Shown here piece after piece: positions 1 through 4,983 of a stretch of 5,803 nt of DNA. The stretch is from Acidimicrobiales bacterium (GTDB lineage: Bacteria; Actinomycetota; Acidimicrobiia; Acidimicrobiales; Poriferisodaliceae): contig JAHDHM010000043.1 in the NCBI GenBank assembly GCA_020631315.1, positions 1 through 5,803 of the forward strand, given 5' to 3'. The stretch's first letter is position 1. Each line of letters starts with the position of its first letter. The notes beneath the pieces were generated by a model. That model saw nothing but the letters and a program-made list of their open reading frames with translations. It searched no databases and had not been told where the DNA came from. Made by a program: the position numbers and the translations under genes.

Positions 1-332
1 GCGTCACTGTCCGCATCGAGGCGGGCGATCTGATGCCGGAGCTTGTCGCTCGCCCAGGTGTCGTCATCGTCGCAGAACGCGACGAAGGTCGACGACGCCA
101 TCTCGATGCCGGTGTTGCGTGCACCGGCGAGGCCCGGCTTGCGGTTGTTCGCCACCACACGGACGGGACGCAGCGCGTCATCGGTCTCGAGGGTGTGATC
201 CGGGTCGGAGTGATCGAACACGACGATCACACCGACGACGCCGTCGTGATCCTGGGCGGCGATCGCCGCCAGTGTCTGACGCAGCAGCTCGGGCCGGTTG
301 CGGGTCGGCACGATGACCGTGACGTCGTTCAT
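1..332 (-). CDS. Family 2 glycosyltransferase, N-terminal part (cut by left window edge)
   Basis: This gene runs off the left edge, so only 110 complete codons are visible. The protein starts MNDVTVIVPTRNRPELL, the typical first beta strand and nucleotide-binding turn of a GT-A fold family 2 enzyme. It continues with the conserved stretch RKPGLAGARNTGI at about residues 64-76 and an acidic metal/nucleotide-sugar motif, CDDDDTW, at residues 87-93. Family members transfer a sugar from a nucleotide donor on the cytoplasmic side; the sugar and acceptor cannot be told from this part. The ATG overlaps the stop of the sulfotransferase gene as ATGA (4 bases). A strong GGAGGA ribosome binding site lies 4 bases upstream (positions 337-342), which supports this start. 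Context implies a step in exopolysaccharide repeat-unit assembly or decoration. The family is secure; the specific role is inferred. Confidence 0.93.
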   Translation of the reverse strand, partial: MNDVTVIVPTRNRPELLRQTLAAIAAQDHDGVVGVIVVFDHSDPDHTLETDDALRPVRVVANNRKPGLAGARNTGIEMASSTFVAFCDDDDTWASDKLRHQIARLDADSD

Positions 333-1321
333 GGGTTCCTCCGGGCGCGGTAGCCGTAGGCGCGGGCCATCGGCCAGGTGAGTGCGGTGACGAGCCGGCG
401 ATCGTTGGCCGGCATCTTCTCGATCCACTCTCGATCGAGCTTCAGGTCGACGCGACCGTGCCGGAAGCGTGACGGGTTGCCCGCGACGGTGTGTGTCGGG
501 GCGAGTTCGACCCAGTCGTCGCCGACGAGGTCGAGCAGTGGGGCCGCGTCGAGGCCGGCGAGATCGGCGAGGTCATGGAAGGCGGTGCGCGGTTCGGTGA
601 TGACGTCCTCGTAACGGACGAGCCGGCGCGGTGTCCGCAGCGGGGCCATGCCGTGGAGGAGCGCGTTGTAGGTCCACCACTTTCCGCTGGTCCGTGTCGG
701 GCTGTAGCGCGGCATGTCGTCGGAACCGGAGGTGACCTCCGGGCGAGCGACGACCTTGGCCCAGCTGTGTGCGACGCCCTGACTCTCGCGCACGAGGTGG
801 GCGACACGAAGGTCGATGCTGTCCATCGTCGAGAGGAGGTACGCGTAGGACGCGTGCTTCGTCGAGTCGACGATGACCTCGCAGCCCGACACCTGTCGCA
901 TCGCCCGGTACAGACGCGTGAGCACGTCGGTGTAGCGACGCTGAGCTTCGGCGCGGCCCGGGCGCAGACGCGGGGCGATCATCAACGGGATGTACCGGTT
1001 GCGATCGATCGATCGACCGAGTTCCTGCAGCCCGTCGAGGTCGAGCTCGTCCCACGAGCCGAACGCCACCCGACCGACCTCTGACCAGAAGTCACAGGCC
1101 TGGAGCGGTTGGCCGCAGCCACACAGCTCGTTGTCCGCGAGGCCGCGGGTCCACAGGTGGACGACCTCGCCGACGGAGACGGCGTGCGGATGCTGACCGA
1201 GCACGTTGGCGATGATCGTGGAGCCCGAGCGGCCCAGCCCGGCGAGGAACAGCACCTTCACCGGTGAGGTGTCGTCGCCATCGGGCGTCTGCTCGAGTGC
1301 GGACTCGAGCGCGGCCGTCAC
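329..1321 (-). CDS. PAPS-dependent sulfotransferase
   Basis: This 330-residue protein resembles bacterial sulfotransferases, which move a sulfuryl group from PAPS to a hydroxyl or amine acceptor. The 5'-phosphosulfate loop is visible at residues 27-35 (AGLGRSGST). The 3'-phosphate-binding segment follows around residues 176-187, with R178 and S186 as the likely binding residues (HLVRESQGVAHSW). VRYEDV at 235-240 and GNPSRFRHG at 281-289 also fit the family. A CGCG cluster (C67, C69) with C76 followed by DFW sits between the phosphosulfate loop and the helical middle; it may be structural or metal-binding. No signal peptide or membrane segment is seen, so it should be cytoplasmic. The start is GTG: it overlaps the upstream stop as GTGA and has GGAG (1329-1332) 7 bases ahead. 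The neighbours suggest a glycan or glycolipid acceptor, but the acceptor is inferred. The stop overlaps the next gene's ATG. Confidence 0.9.
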   Translation of the reverse strand: MTAALESALEQTPDGDDTSPVKVLFLAGLGRSGSTIIANVLGQHPHAVSVGEVVHLWTRGLADNELCGCGQPLQACDFWSEVGRVAFGSWDELDLDGLQELGRSIDRNRYIPLMIAPRLRPGRAEAQRRYTDVLTRLYRAMRQVSGCEVIVDSTKHASYAYLLSTMDSIDLRVAHLVRESQGVAHSWAKVVARPEVTSGSDDMPRYSPTRTSGKWWTYNALLHGMAPLRTPRRLVRYEDVITEPRTAFHDLADLAGLDAAPLLDLVGDDWVELAPTHTVAGNPSRFRHGRVDLKLDREWIEKMPANDRRLVTALTWPMARAYGYRARRNP

Positions 1322-1890
1322 CGCTGCGCTCCGGTCACCAGTCGGTCGACGATCCGGCCGATGCGATCGACCGTTGCGTCGACATGTCGGCCGTCGTGCG
1401 GCGGGATCGTGGCCGGCGAGACGATCATGTCGTCGAGCAGGTCGCGGAAGTCCTGTTCGGTGCGAGCGATGAGGATCTGGGCGTCTGCGGCCATGCGGTC
1501 GGAGAAGAGCTGCTGATGGTTGTCGACGTGTTCGCCCAGCGCGGGGTCACGCGGCACGACGATCGGAAGCCGACCCCACTTGCGGCATTCGACGATGGAC
1601 CCCGGGCCGCCGTGGGTGATCACGATGTCGGCGCCCTGGATCGCCGTCACCAGGTCGTCGAACGCCAGGTACTCGACGGACTCGGCCGCGCCGGCTCGTG
1701 CCGTGGCGCGCTGCACGAAGGCATCGATCTCGACGTCGTCGCGCTGTTCGACACCGGCGAGCCAGTTGTCGAACCAGCGGATCACGCGGTCGAACGGGTG
1801 ATGGTCGGTGCCGACCGTCAGGAGGATGTTGCGGTGGATGACCTCGGTCTTCGGGGCCGCCACCTCGGGGAGCTGATCGTTCACACTCAT
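1318..1890 (-). CDS. PssE/Cps14G-like glycosyltransferase subunit (Alg13/MurG C-terminal type)
   Basis: The 190-residue protein matches the Alg13-like, donor-binding half of a split GT-B glycosyltransferase (GT28 C-terminal fold). Visible marks are NILLTVGTDHHPFDR near residues 21-35, the glycine-rich THGGPGSI at 92-99 that corresponds to the nucleotide-sugar loop of MurG/Alg13, and EHVDNHQ at 120-126. In characterised systems such as PssD/PssE and Cps14F/Cps14G, this subunit works with a membrane-associated partner to add the second sugar to a lipid-linked primer. The partner gene is immediately upstream, and its TGA shares one base with this ATG (TGATG), implying coupled translation. A GGAAGGG ribosome binding site (1898-1904) lies 7 bases before the ATG. 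The reading frame stays open further upstream, but that part overlaps the partner gene out of frame and does not resemble the family. The sugar specificity is unknown. Confidence 0.9.
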   Translation of the reverse strand: MSVNDQLPEVAAPKTEVIHRNILLTVGTDHHPFDRVIRWFDNWLAGVEQRDDVEIDAFVQRATARAGAAESVEYLAFDDLVTAIQGADIVITHGGPGSIVECRKWGRLPIVVPRDPALGEHVDNHQQLFSDRMAADAQILIARTEQDFRDLLDDMIVSPATIPPHDGRHVDATVDRIGRIVDRLVTGAQR

Positions 1891-2339
1891 CACAGGACCC
1901 TTCCGACGACGATGCCCTTCGGATACAACGAGCGCTGCTCCTCCCACTGGAGCAGGAAGCGGTCGGTGAGCGGATAACACATCCGACCGGCGAGCGTCTG
2001 GGAGTCGAGGCGGTCGTACACCTCGAGGAAGATCGTGGAGACGCCGCGCATCTTGGCGGCGAGGAAGAACGGCGGTGCCACGCCGGCGCCGGTGGAGATC
2101 ACGGCGTCCGGTTCGTAGTCGCTGATGAGGCGGTGCGCGAGCCGGAAGTTGCGCAGCATGTTCGGCACGTGGCGCGTCGTCGGGTGGTTCGACCACACGA
2201 CACGTTCCTCGGCGAGCAGGGAGATCGCGTCCGGCTTCTCGGCGGTGACCCACACCCGGTCGTGATCCTCCCACCACGAGCGGAGAGCGATCAGCTGGGT
2301 GAGGTGGCCACCGTTCGATGCGACCAACAGCAGTTTCAT
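1890..2339 (-). CDS. PssD/Cps14F-like glycosyltransferase partner (Alg14 type)
   Basis: The 149-residue protein is the Alg14-like half of a split GT-B glycosyltransferase, and its length is normal for the family. It begins MKLLLVASNGGHLTQL, with the GGH motif at residues 10-12 right after the first beta strand, so the ATG is well placed. Further family marks are the STGAG loop at 82-86, the E106-containing segment IFLEVYDR, and a C-terminal QWEEQRSLYP at 131-140. In known systems the Alg14-like partner anchors the complex to the membrane and binds the lipid acceptor, while the Alg13-like partner supplies donor binding. The gene ends one base into the start of that partner. The ribosome binding site is poor: GAAGGA ends 11 bases before the ATG, whereas a perfect AGGAGGTGA lies about 50 bases upstream inside a hairpin. 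The gene is probably co-transcribed with the upstream Wzz-like gene. Confidence 0.9.
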   Translation of the reverse strand: MKLLLVASNGGHLTQLIALRSWWEDHDRVWVTAEKPDAISLLAEERVVWSNHPTTRHVPNMLRNFRLAHRLISDYEPDAVISTGAGVAPPFFLAAKMRGVSTIFLEVYDRLDSQTLAGRMCYPLTDRFLLQWEEQRSLYPKGIVVGRVL

Positions 2340-2392
2340 GGCGGAGGGCGTCCTTCAGGGCGGAACTCGTCCACTTCCCTTCGGACGTTCAC
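2336..2392 (-). other. Possible tiny leader ORF overlapping the PssD-like start
   Basis: An 18-codon frame opens with GTG at 2392-2390, has an internal GTG at 2374-2372, and ends with a TGA that overlaps the PssD-like ATG as ATGA. The same stop/start arrangement is used by the genes downstream. Against it, the first GTG overlaps the AGGAGGTGA sequence itself and the second lies 14-17 bases past it, so neither has a well-spaced ribosome binding site. The peptide is rich in Arg, Pro and Glu and matches nothing I recognise. It may be chance. Confidence 0.15.
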
Positions 2393-2412
2393 CTCCTGCT
2401 CATGAGGTGAAC
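2387..2412 (-). promoter_or_regulatory. Hairpin enclosing a perfect Shine-Dalgarno sequence
   Basis: A perfect 9-base inverted repeat (arms GTTCACCTC and GAGGTGAAC, 8-base loop) lies in the gap between the Wzz-like and PssD-like genes. On the transcript the 3' arm, with the adjoining loop bases, carries AGGAGGTGA, an exact match to the anti-Shine-Dalgarno end of 16S rRNA, so the hairpin would hide it. No start codon sits at the normal 5-10 base distance beyond it. Possible roles are a translational control element, an RNA processing or stabilising structure, or a chance repeat. The repeat is seen directly; function is inference. Confidence 0.4.
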
Positions 2413-2432
2413 ACCACCACCGCGGTGGTGTT
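2410..2432 (-). terminator. GC-rich hairpin after the Wzz-like gene; candidate attenuator or terminator
   Basis: Seven bases after the TAG of the Wzz-like gene, the transcript can form a 9-base-pair stem (arms AACACCACC and GGTGGTGTT, 5-base loop). The same segment also contains the 16-base perfect palindrome CACCACCGCGGTGGTG (2415-2430). Only two U residues follow the stem, so it is not a classical intrinsic terminator. Partial termination, or protection of the upstream message from exonucleases, is plausible. Its 3' arm shares three bases with the neighbouring hairpin at 2387-2412. Confidence 0.4.
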
Positions 2433-2439
2433 TCGAGGC

Positions 2440-4281
2440 CTATTCGTCGACCGATCGACCGTCGAGGCGGCGAGCCAACCAGTTCGGCCGCTCCGTCGTG
2501 GCGAGACCCAGCACCCGAGTGCCGTTCTGCTCCACAAGACGGGCCGCGGTGTCGACGTCGGCGCGCGTGGTCTTGCCGCTGACACCGACCAGCACCAGCC
2601 GGTCACAGGCCGCAGCGACGCGAGCGCCATCCGCATGGTCGAGCAACGGTGCCGTGTCGACGACGACCACGTCGACGAGGTCACGTGCCTCGGCGAACAA
2701 CTGCTGGAGGCGGGCGTCATCGGGAGCGCGGTCGTCGGGACCCACACCCATGCCAGGCGGCAGTACGTGGACGCCCGGGGCGATCACGCTCTGGTGTGCG
2801 TCGGTGACGAGCAGGACCTGCTTGCCTTCCTGCTGCATCGCGCAGGCGAGGTTGGCAGCGATCGTGGTGCGACCTTCCCCACCTCGCGCCGAGCCGATCG
2901 CGATCGACGGTGCCGGGAGCCCGTTGACGTCGTGGAGCACGAGGAGTGCAAGACGACGGATCGAGGTCGCGGCCGGCGAGGTCGGATCGGTGACGACGAC
3001 CGGCTCGGGCGTCGAACGTGGGATCTTCGGGATGTCGGCGAGGACCGGAAGGTCGCCACCGGGCGCAGGTGCGGGAGCCGGCGCGGCGGGTGCCGGCGCC
3101 GGAGCGGTGGCCACGGCGACGCCTCCGGCCATGGCCGGCTGCGGGGCCGCCCAGGTCGCTGGGTCGGCGGTCCCCATCAGGCCCTGATCGAAGATCGGGT
3201 TCGGTGCGGCTTGCATCGGCTGCTGTACGGGCGCCGGCGCGGGCATCGGTGCCGGAGTGTGCATCTGCGCAGCGGCCATCTGCGGCGGCTGGTTCATGTG
3301 GGCGGCGTTCGCCTGGAACGAACGACGCGCTGCCAGCGACCGCTCGAGCGCCACGGCGGCAGCGATGCCGACCATGAGTCCGAAGAGGAAGCCGACGGCG
3401 AGGTAGGCCACCTGGTCGCTCGAGGTCTGGAGTTCGCCCGGGCTGGCACGGTCGATGACCTCGCCGCCGTCGATCTCGAGCGTGGACAATGCGACGAGTT
3501 CGTCACGGAAGCCGGAGATCTGGCCCGCGACGAGTTCCTTCGTCGTCTGAGCGGCGGCCAGCTCCTCGGGGGTGACAGTGGTCTCGAAGGCGGCGATCTG
3601 GGCCTGGAGCACGGCGATCGGGTCGCCCGTGGGCTCGTTCTCCTCGCCTTGGATCTGCCCGACGGCGACGACGTCCTGCAGACGGGTGAGGCGGCTCTCG
3701 AGATCCGCGAGTTCACTCGTTTCGCGCGACGCCGTGTCGATGGTCAGGTTCGCCGCGGTGAGCTGCGTCGTGCTCGACGAGATGGCGGTGGCGAGCAGTT
3801 CGGACTGCCGGTCCCGCTCGGCGAGCGCTGCTGCGCTTCGAGCTTCGAGATAGCTGTCCGCGAGCGCGTCGACGATGGCAGCGGCGATGTCGGGGTCCGT
3901 CGACAGATACCGCATGACGACGACCTGGGAGTCCGTGCGGACGGTCACCGTCAGGTGGTCGTCGACGTCGTCGATGCTGAGGTCGGCCGGCGCTGCCGGG
4001 CCGAGCGTGTCCAGCGCGTCACGGATGACCGCATCGGAGCTGGCGAGTTCACGCTCGGTGTCCTCGTTGATGATCTGGTCGACGCGCAGGTTCGAATTGA
4101 GCACCGAGTCGGTCACCGGCCTGATGAGCAGGCGCGCCTCGGCCTCGTACTGGTCGCCGGTGCTGACCGGAGCCAGCACGAAGCCCGCCAGCAGCCCCAT
4201 GAGGGCGAACCCGATGGGCAGGTACCAGCGCCGCATGAGGGCGCTGGTGAAGAATGTCAGTTCGACTGCGTCGTCGTTCAT
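2440..4281 (-). CDS. Wzz/Wzc-like polysaccharide co-polymerase fused to a degenerate BY-kinase-like domain
   Basis: This 613-residue inner-membrane protein has the layout of a fused Wzc. The Wzz domain begins with a membrane segment at about 19-38 behind RRW, followed by a large extracytoplasmic part (about 39-288) with helical, probably coiled-coil stretches. A second membrane segment lies at about 291-312. A Pro/Ala/Met/Gln-rich linker spans about 330-430. The ATPase-like domain (about 435-613) has a P-loop GSARGGEGRTT at 463-473, an A'-like VLLVTDAH at 489-496 and a Walker B strand VVVVDTAP at 538-545. The P-loop lysine is Arg471, the second Asp of the A' motif is His496, the P-loop to Walker B distance is only about 71 residues, and no tyrosine occurs after residue 293. 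Canonical BY-kinases autophosphorylate a C-terminal tyrosine cluster, so activity is doubtful here. The likely role is control of chain length or export. The ATG is the only plausible start; its upstream GGCGG is a weak ribosome binding site. Confidence 0.9.
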   Translation of the reverse strand: MNDDAVELTFFTSALMRRWYLPIGFALMGLLAGFVLAPVSTGDQYEAEARLLIRPVTDSVLNSNLRVDQIINEDTERELASSDAVIRDALDTLGPAAPADLSIDDVDDHLTVTVRTDSQVVVMRYLSTDPDIAAAIVDALADSYLEARSAAALAERDRQSELLATAISSSTTQLTAANLTIDTASRETSELADLESRLTRLQDVVAVGQIQGEENEPTGDPIAVLQAQIAAFETTVTPEELAAAQTTKELVAGQISGFRDELVALSTLEIDGGEVIDRASPGELQTSSDQVAYLAVGFLFGLMVGIAAAVALERSLAARRSFQANAAHMNQPPQMAAAQMHTPAPMPAPAPVQQPMQAAPNPIFDQGLMGTADPATWAAPQPAMAGGVAVATAPAPAPAAPAPAPAPGGDLPVLADIPKIPRSTPEPVVVTDPTSPAATSIRRLALLVLHDVNGLPAPSIAIGSARGGEGRTTIAANLACAMQQEGKQVLLVTDAHQSVIAPGVHVLPPGMGVGPDDRAPDDARLQQLFAEARDLVDVVVVDTAPLLDHADGARVAAACDRLVLVGVSGKTTRADVDTAARLVEQNGTRVLGLATTERPNWLARRLDGRSVDE

Positions 4282-4309
4282 GTGTCCGCCACGAAGGCTC
4301 GAGTGATGT

Positions 4310-4339
4310 GGATCCGTGTTGACTGGTCGACACGGATCC
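4310..4339 (-). terminator. Perfect 10-base inverted repeat between leuD and the Wzz-like gene; candidate terminator or operator
   Basis: The arms GGATCCGTGT and ACACGGATCC match perfectly around a 10-base centre that can itself pair weakly (GAC with GTC). It starts about 32 bases after the leuD stop and ends 28 bases before the Wzz-like ATG. No U-run follows on the minus strand, so it is not a classical terminator, although many high-GC actinobacterial terminators lack one. A protein-binding palindrome controlling the polysaccharide genes is the alternative. Confidence 0.45.
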
Positions 4340-4354
4340 TCCTCACCTGAGGAG
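4339..4354 (-). repeat. Short 16-base palindrome adjoining the larger inverted repeat
   Basis: Arms CTCCTCA and TGAGGAG (7 bases each) flank a 2-base centre. As RNA this gives a 6-base-pair stem with a 4-base loop. It lies 17 bases after the leuD stop and shares one base with the inverted repeat at 4310-4339, so the leuCD transcript can end in two tandem hairpins. A shared role in ending or stabilising the leuCD message is a reasonable inference. Confidence 0.35.
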
Positions 4355-4371
4355 TGACGGACAGAGCCAGA

Positions 4372-4965
4372 TCAGCTGCTGGCCGGCAGCCAGCTCGGGC
4401 GGCTGCCCTCGAACGAGGTGATGGCGTCGCCGTGGCGCTCGGTCAGACCGATGTCGTCGAGGCCTTCGAGGAACCGCTCCTGGGTGCCGGCATCGAGCGG
4501 GAAGGTCTCGTTGATGCCGAGCGCCGGCACTTCGAGCGTCAGACGCTCGACGTCGACCGTGATCTCGAGCGTCGGATCGGCCTTGATGGCGTCGAGGAGC
4601 CGGCGACCGATCTCGGGCGAGACGACGACGGGGACGAGCCCGTTCTTGGTGCAGTTGTTGCGGAAGATGTCGGCGAACCGTGGCGAGATGACCGCTTCGA
4701 AGCCGTACTGCTGGATGGCCCACACGGCGTGCTCACGCGACGAGCCGGTGCCGAAGTTGGTGCCGGCGACGAGCATGTTGGCGCCTGCGTAGGCCTCGTC
4801 GTTCAGCACGAACTCACGGTCGTCGCGCCACTCGGAGAACAGGCCCTGCTCGAAGCCGGTGCGCTCGACCCGCTTGAGCCAGTCGGACGGGATGATCTGA
4901 TCGGTGTCGACATCGGAACGGTCGAGAGGGACCGCGGTGCCGGTGACGATGCGAACTGCCTTCAT
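4372..4965 (-). CDS. leuD: 3-isopropylmalate dehydratase small subunit
   Basis: LeuD is the swivel-domain subunit of isopropylmalate isomerase, which with LeuC converts 2-isopropylmalate to 3-isopropylmalate in cytoplasmic leucine synthesis. The 197-residue length fits the long bacterial form (about 200). Family marks are DVDTDQIIPSDWL at 18-30, the substrate-binding NFGTGSSREHA at 70-80, and ISPRFADIFRNNCTKNGLVP at 93-112. The GTGSSREHA loop has Thr where many homologues have Cys, which is a tolerated variant. The ATG lies 18 bases after the leuC stop with GGAG (4973-4976) 8 bases ahead of it, so the two genes are clearly one operon. The gene appears complete and intact. Confidence 0.97.
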   Translation of the reverse strand: MKAVRIVTGTAVPLDRSDVDTDQIIPSDWLKRVERTGFEQGLFSEWRDDREFVLNDEAYAGANMLVAGTNFGTGSSREHAVWAIQQYGFEAVISPRFADIFRNNCTKNGLVPVVVSPEIGRRLLDAIKADPTLEITVDVERLTLEVPALGINETFPLDAGTQERFLEGLDDIGLTERHGDAITSFEGSRPSWLPASS

Positions 4966-4983
4966 GTCGATGCTCCGTTCGGC

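Noticed and set aside
33..353. Plus-strand open frame at the left edge
   Set aside because: It is the shadow of the glycosyltransferase, whose minus-strand translation carries clear GT2 motifs.
1003..1014. Three tandem GATC units
   Set aside because: They lie inside the sulfotransferase coding sequence at ordinary Asp/Arg/Ile codons and are too short to suggest a functional repeat.
1891..2277. N-terminal extension of the PssE-like frame through the PssD-like gene
   Set aside because: The extension is out of frame with the clearly real PssD-like gene and has no family similarity. The ATG at 1890 has a good ribosome binding site and the usual stop/start overlap.
3056..3125. Repetitive GC-rich DNA that might be a tandem repeat
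   Set aside because: It encodes the PAPAP-type linker of the Wzz-like protein; the repetition is protein-level low complexity, not a separate element.
4319..4324. TTGACT resembling a -35 promoter box on the plus strand
   Set aside because: It is part of the inverted repeat, no -10 box follows at 16-18 bases, and no plus-strand gene lies downstream.
2299..4350. A 683-codon open frame on the plus strand opposite the Wzz-like gene
   Set aside because: It is antisense to a convincing gene. Its translation is Arg/Gly/Asp-rich with no family motifs, which is what high-GC third-position bias produces on the opposite strand.
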